64,000 nt of DNA from Sphingobacterium faecale (GTDB lineage Bacteria > Bacteroidota > Bacteroidia > Sphingobacteriales > Sphingobacteriaceae), in NCBI RefSeq assembly GCF_016746095.1, contig NZ_JAERTY010000007.1, positions 248,001-312,000 on the forward strand. The letters run 5' to 3'. The notes below the pieces were generated by a model. That model was not told where the DNA came from and did not search any database. It was given only the letters and a program-made list of their open reading frames with translations. Below are positions 25,550 to 34,172 of this stretch, piece after piece. A program made the position numbers and the translations under genes. Position 1 is the first letter of the stretch; every line of letters begins with the position of its first letter.

Positions 25550-27007
25550 ATGAAAAATATATTTTTACCACTGATAGTTTTCTCATTCTTCCTGCTTTCC
25601 TGTGAAAGCAAGTTTTTGGATGTTCTTCCGAAAGAATTGGTGATTGCTCAAACTACAGCTGATTTCAGAAAGTTACTTGACAATGCCGATACGCGCTACA
25701 CCTATAATCTCAGCCAAGTTTCAGGATATGTCGATGTTGTATCGGACGATTCACAATTAGATTCCGTTTGGTTTGATTGGGAACGAGATCGTTTGCATGC
25801 TAAGCAACTATACGCGTTTGAACCTGAAGTCTGGTTACCCGATGGAGCTGCTGACGATAATGTTTGGAAACAAAACTATTATGTCAATTCTGTAGTCAGT
25901 ACGATTTTAGATGGAATAGTGATCGCAAAAGACGATCCCAAACAGCAAAAACAATTGATTGCCGAAGCAAAGGTACACCGATCCTATGCTTATCTTACAT
26001 TAGTCAACATATATGCCAAGCATTATAACAAAACCACTGCAAATACAGATTTGGGGGTTCCCTTATTTACCAATCCGGTTGATTTACCAAAGTTGAACCG
26101 TGCTTCCGTAGCTAAGGTTTATCAATTCATCATTAGCGAGCTGATGGCTGCATTACCTGATCTGCCCGATAATGTTCAAATGCAAAATAGCCATAGACCT
26201 ACAAAGGTATCGGTCTACGCTATACTTGCTCGGGCTTATCTGTATATGGGAGAATACGAAAAGGCGATAGAGTATGCTGACCTGAGTTTGGCAATCAAAA
26301 ATTTTCTTTACGATTACAATACCATCTTTACAGGGCTGCCGGCAGTCGGGAGCCTTAAAGGTCTGTCTCGCACTAATGATGAAGAGATGTTACTCCACAA
26401 GACAACTGTAAAAAGTGCACGGATTTCTGACTACGCAATGTTGGATTCAAATAGTTTCAATGATCTTTACAGTGGATTCTATCGAATCAGTGATACAGAG
26501 GTCGAAAACACTGATTTACGAAGAGTACTTTGGTTTGAGGGTTTAAACTCGAGTGGCAAATTTAATCGAGACCGCGTAACTTATACATTTGCCAAAAACC
26601 GGTACAAATTGGATAATGCTATTGTCGATTATATTCCTGTCTCGACACCAGAAGTTTATTTGACTAGGGCAGAGTGCCGTGCACGTCTCAATAATCTGAA
26701 GGAGGCATTGGATGACGTTAACGCCATTCGCCAGAAACGCTATAAATCCGGAAAATATACAGCAGTAAGTCCTGCCGACTTCGGTAACGATAGAGAGCGT
26801 GTGCTCCAAGAAGTACTTCTTGAAAGGCGTAGAGAATTATACGGTAGAGATTTAAGATTATTTGATGTGAAAAGACTAGGTTTGCCAGTCAGTCATATAT
26901 TGGGAGAAGAGATCGTTTCTGCTTCGTCGAATGATCAAAAATTGATCTGGCCTATCTATTACAATTATATTGTACTGAATCCAGAGATTGATCAAAATCA
27001 AAGATAA
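25550..27007 (+). CDS. SusD/RagB-family surface lipoprotein (SUS-1)
   Basis: SusD proteins are surface lipoproteins that bind ligand and close over the SusC barrel. The ATG at 25550 is preferred to the TTG just before it; the 485-residue product has a lipoprotein signal ending LLSC with Cys18. The mature start CESKFLDVLPKE is typical, as is the C-terminal GRDLRLFDVKRLGL segment and the helical TPR-like middle (SVYAILARAYLYMGEYEKAI). It lies 96 bases after susC. Ligand unknown; no polysaccharide enzyme is nearby. Confidence 0.92.
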   Translation: MKNIFLPLIVFSFFLLSCESKFLDVLPKELVIAQTTADFRKLLDNADTRYTYNLSQVSGYVDVVSDDSQLDSVWFDWERDRLHAKQLYAFEPEVWLPDGAADDNVWKQNYYVNSVVSTILDGIVIAKDDPKQQKQLIAEAKVHRSYAYLTLVNIYAKHYNKTTANTDLGVPLFTNPVDLPKLNRASVAKVYQFIISELMAALPDLPDNVQMQNSHRPTKVSVYAILARAYLYMGEYEKAIEYADLSLAIKNFLYDYNTIFTGLPAVGSLKGLSRTNDEEMLLHKTTVKSARISDYAMLDSNSFNDLYSGFYRISDTEVENTDLRRVLWFEGLNSSGKFNRDRVTYTFAKNRYKLDNAIVDYIPVSTPEVYLTRAECRARLNNLKEALDDVNAIRQKRYKSGKYTAVSPADFGNDRERVLQEVLLERRRELYGRDLRLFDVKRLGLPVSHILGEEIVSASSNDQKLIWPIYYNYIVLNPEIDQNQR

Positions 27008-27100
27008 TCTGATGATCCATGTCTTTACGATTAGAATCAAATGATATACCGAAAGGCGTGGTTTGGAAAAAATGAGTGTCATATTTAAAAAAGATTTAAG

Positions 27101-28264
27101 ATGAAAAGTTTTAATAAAACCCAATACTACTTAAGATTTAGCCTTTTACTTGCTATATTGGTAGGGTTAAGTATGAATATCGGTCTCTTTGCACAGAACC
27201 GAAAGGTTGATTTAAAAGAGAATTTACCTTTTGAGGAGGTGTTAAAAATGGCTAAAGCGCAAGACAAATATATTTTCCTGGATTTTGGATCACTGACCTG
27301 TAAGCCCTGCCTGTATATCAAAAAGTTTGTACTGACGTTAGATAGTGTTGCAGATTTTATCAATGCACGATTTGTTTCTGTAGACTATAATCAAGGAGCC
27401 GAGAAAGATCGTTTACGCAAATTATACAATGTAGTTGGAGAACCCGTATTATTGATTCTTGATCAAGATGGGAATTTCATGCATCGTATGGCGGGGAGAG
27501 TGGAGGGAAATGAACTCATGGAACGGTTCAGGCAAGGATTAGATTTACAGAATAATTTAGTGGCACTGGAGAAGCAGTACAACTCCGGAGTTAGGGACAA
27601 AGATTTAATACTTAAATATCTAAAGACTCTCCAGCAAGCGGGTGAGGTGGGGCGCATGAATAAAGTCTATCATGAATATACTTCCGGCTCTTTGGAAAAT
27701 CTTAAGAAGCCAGAATATTTCGATGTTTTTTATGCTTACAACGATGATGTTGGAAGTGAAGAGGTATTATACATGACAGAAAATTGGCAGGAATTCGGTA
27801 AGTTATTCGGATCTGGAAAGATAGATAGTAAAATAAATAAACTGTTTAGCCTACATTCCCTAAAATACCTATATGGACATACTAATCCAAAGGAAGATCC
27901 TACGTTTGGAAAAATTCTTAATTTTCTTCAAAAATCTCAGCATCCACGTGCTTCGGAATGGTTATGCTATCTTGTGCCTGCTCAATATAAATATGAAGAT
28001 TGGCCCCGAATGGCTCAAGAAGTGGATAATATATATAAGTATAATCTTCTGAAAGGAAAAGCAGGTGTTAGCTTTAAAGATATGATGGTGACTCAATTTG
28101 TGATGTATTGCCATGATCCTGAGGCTTTGGTTTATGGGGTAAAATGGTGTAAAGAACTTAGTGAGGAGGCAGACGAGAAAGCCAAACAAAATTATCAGAA
28201 TACCATCAAGACTTTTGAAGAGCGTATTAGTAAAGGAAAACCCGAAGAACTGGAATGGCATTAG
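27101..28264 (+). CDS. Exported thioredoxin-like protein (SUS-1)
   Basis: A 387-residue protein with an N-terminal signal/anchor (hydrophobic to about residue 31) and a thioredoxin fold covering about residues 35-145. The redox motif is SLTCKPC (Cys67 and Cys70), with the cis-proline region GEPVLLILD. The remaining 240 residues have no recognised domain and look helical. It probably reduces or isomerises disulfides in the periplasm or at the outer membrane. It is the last gene of SUS-1; its terminator follows and has been split by an insertion sequence. Confidence 0.85.
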   Translation: MKSFNKTQYYLRFSLLLAILVGLSMNIGLFAQNRKVDLKENLPFEEVLKMAKAQDKYIFLDFGSLTCKPCLYIKKFVLTLDSVADFINARFVSVDYNQGAEKDRLRKLYNVVGEPVLLILDQDGNFMHRMAGRVEGNELMERFRQGLDLQNNLVALEKQYNSGVRDKDLILKYLKTLQQAGEVGRMNKVYHEYTSGSLENLKKPEYFDVFYAYNDDVGSEEVLYMTENWQEFGKLFGSGKIDSKINKLFSLHSLKYLYGHTNPKEDPTFGKILNFLQKSQHPRASEWLCYLVPAQYKYEDWPRMAQEVDNIYKYNLLKGKAGVSFKDMMVTQFVMYCHDPEALVYGVKWCKELSEEADEKAKQNYQNTIKTFEERISKGKPEELEWH

Positions 28265-28330
28265 ATTCATCAATCGCCAAGCGGTTTTTATTCCAAAGAG
28301 AAATGGCATCGGTTCGAAAAAGTTAAGCTT

Positions 28331-28366
28331 ATTGCCGTTTGGTAGGAAAGGACCAAACGGCAATTT
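28331..28366 (+). terminator. SUS-1 terminator hairpin, separated from its U-tract by an insertion
   Basis: ATTGCCGTTTGGT and ACCAAACGGCAAT form a perfect 13-bp stem around an eight-base loop (AGGAAAGG). Only two further T follow before the insertion sequence begins. The rest of the T-rich tract (TTGTTTTTG) lies beyond the element at about 29731. Removing the element and one copy of the duplicated target restores a normal intrinsic terminator. Confidence 0.8.
28359..28366 (+). repeat. Target-site duplication, left copy
   Basis: GGCAATTT is repeated directly at 29725-29732 on the other side of the insertion sequence; counting the shared preceding C makes it nine bases (CGGCAATTT at 28358 and 29724). 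IS256-family elements make 8-9 bp duplications, so the insertion is recent enough for both copies to be intact. Confidence 0.85.
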
Positions 28367-29724
28367 GGGAGTGTAAAACAAACTGTGTCATGGGGTAATT
28401 CTCAGTCCCGCAGGGCTGATAATTACCCTTTGTGATTACTGCAAATCTAGCACCATTCTCCCTGGAAACCAAATAGCCAGTTTTTGGGCAGTAGTTCCCC
28501 AATTTGCCAATGGCATTGTCCATTTTTTCTTAATATTATTATGTGCTAAGTAGATCAGTTTCATCAGTGCCATATCTGAGGTAAATGCGCCCTTGGTCTT
28601 GGTCACTTTCCGTACCTGACGGTGGAACCCTTCAATTGTATTGGTGGTGTAGATTAATTTCCTAATGGACTTGTCATAACGGAAATAAGTGGTCAAACGC
28701 TCCCAGTTACGTCGCCAGGAATCAATCACTACCGGGTATTTTTCGCCCCATTTATCTTGAAGCTCATCCATCCGCAATCCGGCCTGATCCAACGTGTCGG
28801 CACGGTATACAGGCTTGAGATCGTTCATAAATTCCTTTTGGTCTTTACTGGCCACATACTTTAGGCTGTTACGAATCTGGTGGACCACGCAGGTCTGTAC
28901 CTCGGTTTCGGGATAAATACTCTGTATAGCCTCAGAAAAGCCTTTCAGGTTATCAATACAGGCAATCAGAATATCTTGCACGCCCCGGTTTTGTAAATCA
29001 GTCAATACGCTCAACCAAAAGTTAGCTCCTTCATTCTCTGAAACGTACATTCCCAATAAATGCTTATGCCCATTGCGGTCAATCCCTAAAATATTATAAA
29101 CAGCCCGGGAAACAAAGCGATGATCCTCTTTTACCTTATAGTGCATCGCATCCATCCAAACGATAGTATAAAGGGAGTCCAAGCTTCTAGACTGCCATTC
29201 TTTGACCTCAGGAATAATCTTGTCTGTAATGGAAGAAAGTGTACTGTGACTAATATCCGTATCATACATTTCCTTCAAGTGACTGGAAATATCACGTAAG
29301 CTCATACCTAAACCGTACATGCCTAAAATCTTCTTCTCTAGGCTTTCTGCAAGGATAGTCTCCCGCTTCTTAACCAACTGTGGCTCAAAGCTAGATCGAC
29401 GATCACGTGGTGTAGAAATATCAATAGTGCCATCAGAAGTACGAATCGGTTTGCTGGTCTTACCATTACGTCTGTTACCATTTGAACGCTCGAAATCATC
29501 CATATGGCTGTCCATTTCTGCCTCAAGGGCGGACTCTAAAAAACTCTTTAACAATGGGGCGAAAGCACCATCTTTCCCATAAAGTGATTTACCGCTACGC
29601 AGCTGCTCTAGCGCTTTGTCCTTCATGGATTCAAAATCAAAATCTGTCTCGTTAACGCTCATAAAACTATGTCAAAAATAATATATTCATTTATTATCTG
29701 TGACACAGTTTATTTTACAGTCTC
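28367..29724 (-). mobile_element. IS256-family insertion sequence, about 1358 bp
   Basis: The ends are imperfect inverted repeats: 21 of the first 24 positions agree between 28367-28390 and the complement of 29724-29701, including TGTAAAA and AAACTGTGTCA. One transposase gene on the minus strand fills the element. Flanking direct repeats of 8-9 bp confirm transposition. The exact outer base is uncertain by one because the target duplication and the terminal repeat share a base. Confidence 0.9.
28436..29662 (-). CDS. IS256-family (mutator-type) transposase
   Basis: A 408-residue DDE transposase that appears intact. The proposed catalytic residues are Asp171 (IVWMDAMHYKV), Asp237 (ACIDNLKGF) and Glu344 (TTNTIEGFHRQVRK, the family signature). 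The N-terminal part includes KILGMYGLGMSLRDISSHLK, a helix-turn-helix-like segment used for end recognition. The gene lies wholly between the inverted repeats, opposite in direction to SUS-1. Reading frame and ends are complete, so the element could still be active. Confidence 0.95.
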   Translation of the reverse strand: MSVNETDFDFESMKDKALEQLRSGKSLYGKDGAFAPLLKSFLESALEAEMDSHMDDFERSNGNRRNGKTSKPIRTSDGTIDISTPRDRRSSFEPQLVKKRETILAESLEKKILGMYGLGMSLRDISSHLKEMYDTDISHSTLSSITDKIIPEVKEWQSRSLDSLYTIVWMDAMHYKVKEDHRFVSRAVYNILGIDRNGHKHLLGMYVSENEGANFWLSVLTDLQNRGVQDILIACIDNLKGFSEAIQSIYPETEVQTCVVHQIRNSLKYVASKDQKEFMNDLKPVYRADTLDQAGLRMDELQDKWGEKYPVVIDSWRRNWERLTTYFRYDKSIRKLIYTTNTIEGFHRQVRKVTKTKGAFTSDMALMKLIYLAHNNIKKKWTMPLANWGTTAQKLAIWFPGRMVLDLQ

Positions 29725-29732
29725 GGCAATTT
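29725..29732 (+). repeat. Target-site duplication, right copy
   Basis: Second copy of GGCAATTT, followed by TGTTTTTGCAC, the displaced U-tract of the SUS-1 terminator. From here to 29962 no gene is seen; there is one 11-bp stem-loop at 29768-29793 (GAGTTTG...CAAACTC) without a T-run. Confidence 0.85.
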
Positions 29733-29962
29733 TGTTTTTGCACTAAGAATCATTAAGCTACTATGATGAGTTTGGCCCCTAAGGGTCAAACTCCAATTCC
29801 ATGCTCTCCGTGCAAAATATAATATATTCGCACTACTAATCTGTATCCCAATTAACATACATTTATTAGTTCATCATCAATGTTGCCACCGAACTATTTA
29901 ATCATTATGTACGGTGGTTCTTTGTAGGATACTGTTTTAAAACCCTTACTCCTAGTGTTTAT

Positions 29963-30127
29963 ATTTTCAAATTTATACCCATGCAACACGGATATATCTC
30001 AAAGTTGAAGCGGTTGATCTTTCTTCCTGAGGTAGCCGAAGAGCTCCATCAGAATATATTTATGGCGATCTGGAATGAGCGTGGGACTCTTCCTATAGCT
30101 ATTATCAATAAATTGAATTATGAATAG
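29963..30127 (+). pseudogene. Remnant of an ECF sigma-factor gene (region 2 only)
   Basis: From the ATG at 29981, 48 codons read to a stop and contain YISKLKRLIFLPEVAEELHQ followed by NIFMAIWNERGTLP. This is the sigma region-2 pattern (compare the SUS-1 sigma: LLKSEELAQDILQEVFIKIW NIREE). Just upstream, in another frame, FQIYT matches the preceding sigma segment, so a frameshift or deletion lies at the junction. Everything after region 2 is missing. The fragment is too short to work and has no FecR partner. Confidence 0.6.
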
Positions 30128-30150
30128 ATAATGTAATCAAGAGAGGTTAC

Positions 30151-30186
30151 AAAAAATACGAAGTTCTTTTGAACTCCGCATTTTTT
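30151..30186. terminator. Bidirectional terminator
   Basis: AAAAAATACGAAGTTC and GAACTCCGCATTTTTT pair around TTTT with two G-U pairs, giving a stem with T6 on the + strand and an equal T-run on the - strand. It lies 30 bases beyond the stop of the minus-strand gene at 30218, which it probably terminates. Confidence 0.75.
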
Positions 30187-30217
30187 ATAACTTATCCATT
30201 TTGTGAGACAGTGTCTT

Positions 30218-31513
30218 TTAAAATGAAAACCCAATTCCTATACTCAAATTACTGTTTTTCATTGAAGGCATGCCTGCATCTTTTTTCCAGACCTCCATTA
30301 GCCCGTTGCTTAAACGCAGGTGTACATTAAACCAATTATAATGTATTCGAGCTCCTAGACTATAGCCAAAGTCAAACTCGTTTATTAGCTCATCATCAAT
30401 AAGGGCCTGTGCGGTATTATCTGCTTTTGAAGATGCCAATAGCGAGGCAAATAGATTACTTTCTAAAGCAAATGCACCAAAGTTTTTATTTTTCCATATA
30501 TAATAGTTAAACCCAACCGGTACTAACGTGATATAGTTTAGGTTCAAGCTCTCGTATTGATCAATCCAATCGCCTAGCTTGTTAAATAAAAACTCAAATT
30601 GGTAGGATACTCTACTGCTGATATCTTTTTCAGTCCCAAAGCCAGCGTACCAACTCGTAATGCCTTCTTCGTACGCACTTCCCGCTAATTTTCCGGTGCC
30701 TAAACCCGCGTTTAGTAAGAATCGGCTGCCATCTCTTTTTTCCGCATAAAAAAAGCGTGCTTGTTTTGCGTCCAAAATTCTTTGTGCTTCTTCTTTTTCA
30801 ATACGTATTTTTTCCTCTTGCTGACGTTTTTCTTCCGCGCGTTTCTGTGCAAGTTGGCGCTTTTCTTCTGCATCTTTCTCGCGTTTCAAACGAGATTCTT
30901 CCTCCTGTTTTTCTTTTTCTATCCTTTCGAGCTCCTTTTGAAGGTTCTGTAAGCCTGATTTAGCCAATCCGTTTCCTTTATTCGACGCTATTAAATAATG
31001 GTTTCTTGCGGTCTCGTATTTTTTTTCTTTAAAGGCTTCATTGCCCATCCTATAGTCCAGGTCTTTTTCTTCTAATTCGGTTATACGTTGTTTCTCCAAT
31101 TCCAGACGTCTTTGTTCTTCTAAATCGGCCTTAATCCCTTTGAGTTTTTGTTCCAAATCATAAACTATCGTTAGCTTTTCAATAGGTACTTTGCCTGGAT
31201 TCTTATTTGCATAGTCCATGTATTTTGCTATTTCTTTGTTTAGATTGGCGAGGTGTTTGTCCCCCAGGCTTCTGAAATTAGCAAGTTGTTCCAAGACCTC
31301 AATTTTGAGATAACCGACCCTTCCAGAATAAAAATTCAATAGATTTTCACTTTCAGTTATATGTTGTAATGCTTTTTGATAATTTCCATCTTGAAAGGCT
31401 GTTTCCGCTTTGCCAAATTCAATTTGGGCTTTGAGATCGTTTTGAGCGATAGCAAAGTTGCTCACTGTAATAGTGATAGCTAGGAATATAGTTCTTAAGA
31501 GTAATTTGCTCAT
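30218..31513 (-). CDS. Exported protein: TPR-like repeats, coiled coil and outer-membrane barrel (unrecognised)
   Basis: I do not recognise this 431-residue protein as a named gene. It has a signal peptide (to about residue 23, ending FAIAQ), TPR-like helices (AFQDGNYQKALQHI, about 36-50, and GNEAFKEKKYETARNHYLIA, about 155-175), a Lys/Glu-rich coiled coil (about 190-250), and a C-terminal part of about 170 residues with alternating strands ending SIGIGFSF, like small PorT-type outer-membrane barrels. The architecture suggests an outer-membrane protein reaching into the periplasm. It lies 32 bases after a second coiled-coil gene and is probably co-transcribed with it. Confidence 0.75.
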   Translation of the reverse strand: MSKLLLRTIFLAITITVSNFAIAQNDLKAQIEFGKAETAFQDGNYQKALQHITESENLLNFYSGRVGYLKIEVLEQLANFRSLGDKHLANLNKEIAKYMDYANKNPGKVPIEKLTIVYDLEQKLKGIKADLEEQRRLELEKQRITELEEKDLDYRMGNEAFKEKKYETARNHYLIASNKGNGLAKSGLQNLQKELERIEKEKQEEESRLKREKDAEEKRQLAQKRAEEKRQQEEKIRIEKEEAQRILDAKQARFFYAEKRDGSRFLLNAGLGTGKLAGSAYEEGITSWYAGFGTEKDISSRVSYQFEFLFNKLGDWIDQYESLNLNYITLVPVGFNYYIWKNKNFGAFALESNLFASLLASSKADNTAQALIDDELINEFDFGYSLGARIHYNWFNVHLRLSNGLMEVWKKDAGMPSMKNSNLSIGIGFSF

Positions 31514-31545
31514 GATAATAGCTGTTAATATGTATTAGTTGGTTT

Positions 31546-33465
31546 TTAATCCCAAAAGCTGGTTTGGCTATTCGTTTGATTTGTTTTGACGGGTGTTTGT
31601 CCTGTTTCCCAAAAATCATTATCGTTCGAAATCGGTTTATTTATGTTCCTGTTTTCTTTTACTTTTATATCTACAGTTTTTACCATAAATTCTGCTTTTT
31701 GTACACTAGATATAAAGTTTTTTCGTATCTCTTCGATTTCTGTTTTATCAGTAAAAAAGCCGATCAGTGTAATATCATCTACATTTCCCAAAGAGCTTAA
31801 TGTTTTTAATACCACATTTTTATAGGGAAAAGTATCATCGCTCATCTTGTATATAGGTATGATATTACTGACAAGAATGGATGAACTATTTGCATTCTTC
31901 CAATCATTCTTTGATGAAGAATAAGCGAATAAATATACTTCCGGTTGGGTAATGTTATGTTTTTGCAGGGGCGTACCGCCGTCAACAAATGTTTGTGCTA
32001 GCTGTTTTCTCAAATTAATGATACCTTCTCTGATAGCTTCTTTGCGTAGACGTTCCGCTTCGGCCTTCAGCTTTTGTTCGGCCTCTTCGTGTTCTTTTTT
32101 TGCTTTTGCCATGGCCTTGGCAATATCTTCTGCTTGTCGTTTCCTTTCCTCGGCGAGTTCTTTGCGGGCTTTATCAGCTCTACTAGATGCTATAAGTCCT
32201 CCGATTGCTGCTCCTAATTGTCCTGCCGATTGGCTGAGTTCTGAATTGCCCCATCCTGCTTCGGCAATACTTGCTGCAGCCGATGCATAAGCCGCTGATG
32301 TCGCTTGTTGTTCTGTTGCTGCTGAGGCGGACAGCTGTCTTAATTTAGCACTGTATTCTGCTTCCAAGCTAGCCAGATTGGTGTGAGTTTGTTGAAAACT
32401 ACTTGCCTCTATACGCATTTCCTTGGCAAAAGATGCCTGAGCACCATAATAAGATGCCTGCTGCATATAAGCATCAGAACGCTCATTACGTGCCACTCTC
32501 TCTTGTTCTTGTCGGCGGATATTATCGATAGTGGCTTGTGCCTTGCGGTTTTGTTCCTCTAGCAATCGTGCTCTTGCTTGTTCGCCCTGTCGTTCTAAAT
32601 TTGCTTTGTGCTCATATTTGCGTTGGTTATATTCTTGTTCCGAGATATACACCAAGTGTCCATTATCCTTCTTGATGTACTTTCCATCGTTGGTTTTAAA
32701 TTCTTCGGGATAATTTCTGTATTGCTCTACTGAGACATTTCCCAAGACAAAATCTTTCCTTGGCTCTTCTGTTTTAGAAGAGCGGCTTACGGTTGTTTCT
32801 GTGCGCGCAGAGCCGTTTGCAGATTGATCACTTGCCGTTTGTTTTCTTCTGTTTTCTTCCGCTAGACGTTGATTCTCGGCTTCTTGTTTAGCTTTTTCAT
32901 TGGCCAGTCTTTTTTGCTCTTCTTCTTTTTGTTTTTTCAGTTCCGCTTCTTTTCTTGCTTTTTCTTCAGCTAGGCGTTTGCGTTCTGCTTCTTCTTTTTC
33001 TCTTTTGGCCTGTTCGTCCCGTTTTTGCTGACTGTAATTCACAACACTAATTAACGAACAGCTTATCCCTGAAATAACTGTCTTCTGCCCTTTTTTTCTT
33101 TTGCCACAAAGCCTTTCATACTCTTTTACGGCCTCTTTTGACATACCATTAGTGTCGAAGAAAAAGTTGGCATCAGTCTGTTTGCCTCCTGCCAAGTTGA
33201 TCACGCCATCTATTCCTGCGTTGTAGGAGAAGGAGCTTCCACAGGTCAAATGTACTGTAACGCTTAGCTTTATGCCTAAGTCATCACCTGTGTTATTTTT
33301 CACAACAGCTCCCGCATGTTGTTCCCCAAAAGATGATTCGGTTTGATATCCTAATCGAATATAGATTCTGCTATCGGGTTGTCTCTGTAACTCCACTTTG
33401 GTTACTTGTCCAATACTCAACTGAACAGTACAAAGTGAAAAAAATATTATTAATAAAGTTTTCAA
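31546..33465 (-). CDS. Exported coiled-coil protein of unknown function
   Basis: A 639-residue product with a signal peptide (about residues 1-19, MKTLLIIFFSLCTVQLSIG). A beta-rich domain follows (about 20-135, four cysteines including HLTCGSS and GISCSL). Then come a long Lys/Glu/Ala-rich coiled coil (about 150-215), a second helical region (about 280-480, with an Ala/Ser-rich, glycine-containing segment AGQLGAAIGGLIASSRADKA that could touch a membrane) and a C-terminal alpha/beta-like domain. The end carries two Phe-Trp motifs, NDFW and SFWD. No family was recognised. First gene of a two-gene minus-strand operon. Confidence 0.75.
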   Translation of the reverse strand: MKTLLIIFFSLCTVQLSIGQVTKVELQRQPDSRIYIRLGYQTESSFGEQHAGAVVKNNTGDDLGIKLSVTVHLTCGSSFSYNAGIDGVINLAGGKQTDANFFFDTNGMSKEAVKEYERLCGKRKKGQKTVISGISCSLISVVNYSQQKRDEQAKREKEEAERKRLAEEKARKEAELKKQKEEEQKRLANEKAKQEAENQRLAEENRRKQTASDQSANGSARTETTVSRSSKTEEPRKDFVLGNVSVEQYRNYPEEFKTNDGKYIKKDNGHLVYISEQEYNQRKYEHKANLERQGEQARARLLEEQNRKAQATIDNIRRQEQERVARNERSDAYMQQASYYGAQASFAKEMRIEASSFQQTHTNLASLEAEYSAKLRQLSASAATEQQATSAAYASAAASIAEAGWGNSELSQSAGQLGAAIGGLIASSRADKARKELAEERKRQAEDIAKAMAKAKKEHEEAEQKLKAEAERLRKEAIREGIINLRKQLAQTFVDGGTPLQKHNITQPEVYLFAYSSSKNDWKNANSSSILVSNIIPIYKMSDDTFPYKNVVLKTLSSLGNVDDITLIGFFTDKTEIEEIRKNFISSVQKAEFMVKTVDIKVKENRNINKPISNDNDFWETGQTPVKTNQTNSQTSFWD

Positions 33466-33497
33466 TATTTATAGTTTTCCTTAAGTTTTTATTCTAC

Positions 33498-33528
33498 CAA
33501 AGATGCCCCCGTCCCTCAAAAAAGTCAA
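33498..33528 (-). promoter_or_regulatory. Promoter of the coiled-coil gene pair
   Basis: On the minus strand, TTG (33526-33528) is followed by 20 bases and CATCTTTG (33498-33505), one base off TAnnTTTG. The start would be near 33491, giving a leader of about 25 bases before the gene at 33465. Confidence 0.55.
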
Positions 33529-33560
33529 TACCCAGGTTTAGGTATTTTTTCACAGAAAAG

Positions 33561-33688
33561 TATGTTTTGAATGCAGGGAAAGCGCAAAAATACAATCGCT
33601 ATTATCTTGGAATAGAAAAATGGATTTATCTATTGCGGATATCTTCAAAGGTGCCGGTCTTTCCGTAGAACAGATCGATAAGCTGTAG
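33561..33688 (+). pseudogene. 3' relic of a Rpn/PD-(D/E)XK nuclease-family transposase gene
   Basis: MDLSIADIFKGAGLSVEQID, followed by KL and a stop at 33686, resembles the conserved C-terminal end of Bacteroidota Rpn-family nucleases (IADI.KATGLSVEEI). The preceding stretch in another frame (AGKAQKYNRYYLGIEK) also fits that family, and one base missing in the A5 run before 33621 would join the two. The nuclease domain is absent. A second, shorter copy of the same end lies at 56988-57035. Confidence 0.45.
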
Positions 33689-33711
33689 GGATTTTACTGG
33701 TAATACGATAT

Positions 33712-33745
33712 AGCCGTTTGGTACGATAGTGCCAAATGGCTTTTT
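33712..33745 (+). terminator. Intrinsic terminator after the Rpn relic
   Basis: AGCCGTTTGGTA pairs with TGCCAAATGGCT over 12 bp (two G-U) around CGATAG, followed by T5. It presumably terminated the degraded gene just upstream. The stem is similar in sequence to the terminators at 28331 and 33914. Confidence 0.75.
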
Positions 33746-33842
33746 GGTATACATACAGTTTAGCGGTGTTATGAAAGCTCGGAATCACGTATCCCGTTTA
33801 TAAGGAAGTTCCTGAGGTTTTTCAAATTATTATATGTTTTTT

Positions 33843-33871
33843 TTGTAATTGATACATTTTTAGTATTTTAG
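33843..33871 (+). promoter_or_regulatory. Promoter-like element upstream of candidate small RNA A
   Basis: TTG at 33843-33845, 18 bases, then TATTTTAG at 33864-33871, a near match to TAnnTTTG. The segment ACATTTTTAGTA-TT-TTAGG-T-TTAT agrees at 21 of 24 positions with the element at 47395-47418, which also precedes a GC-rich terminator by about 40 bases. Confidence 0.4.
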
Positions 33872-33876
33872 GTTTA

Positions 33877-33945
33877 TAGGCCCGCATGCGGATCTGTGTT
33901 GTTTTAAGTGGGTAGCCGCTTGGAGGAAGGACCAGGCGGCTTTTC
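33877..33945 (+). ncRNA. Candidate small RNA A with intrinsic terminator
   Basis: A short transcript from the promoter-like element would contain a palindrome (CCGCATGCGG, about 33881-33890) and end in a 10-bp stem (AGCCGCTTGG 33914-33923 with CCAGGCGGCT 33932-33941, one G-U) followed by a short T-run. No convincing protein is encoded. The arrangement is repeated at 47383-47486. It could instead be a simple terminator; expression data are needed. From 33950 to 34170 no further gene or signal was recognised. Confidence 0.35.
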
Positions 33946-34172
33946 CGTGTCTTGTCTGTATACAGAAATTCTTTTTTACCCTTGGCCAGCGTCTGCTCAG
34001 AGCTCTAATGGCTTAATGACACAGCTCTCTGGAGAGAGGCGCGAGCGTAGGTTGCTCTCAATCGCTTTGTCTTCGGCTTCACATAATTATTTCGTATATT
34101 TCGTTTACAATATATGACTCCGTGCAAATAAGAAAATCTACAGAATTATTTTTATATAACTACGTCATCATA

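Noticed and set aside
27962..28381. Minus-strand open frame of 139 codons over the end of the thioredoxin-like gene
   Set aside because: Crosses the terminator hairpin and the insertion end; no motif seen; the plus-strand thioredoxin gene is well supported.
29768..29793. 11-bp stem-loop as a terminator
   Set aside because: No T-run on either strand next to the stem, and no gene ends beside it.
31952..32290. Plus-strand open frame of 112 codons, Ser/Ala/Cys-rich
   Set aside because: Mirror of the Ala/Glu-rich coiled-coil gene on the other strand; low-complexity composition explains the lack of stops.
33908..34117. Open frame of 69 codons overlapping the candidate small RNA
   Set aside because: Runs through a terminator stem and has no conserved-looking sequence; not supported as a gene.
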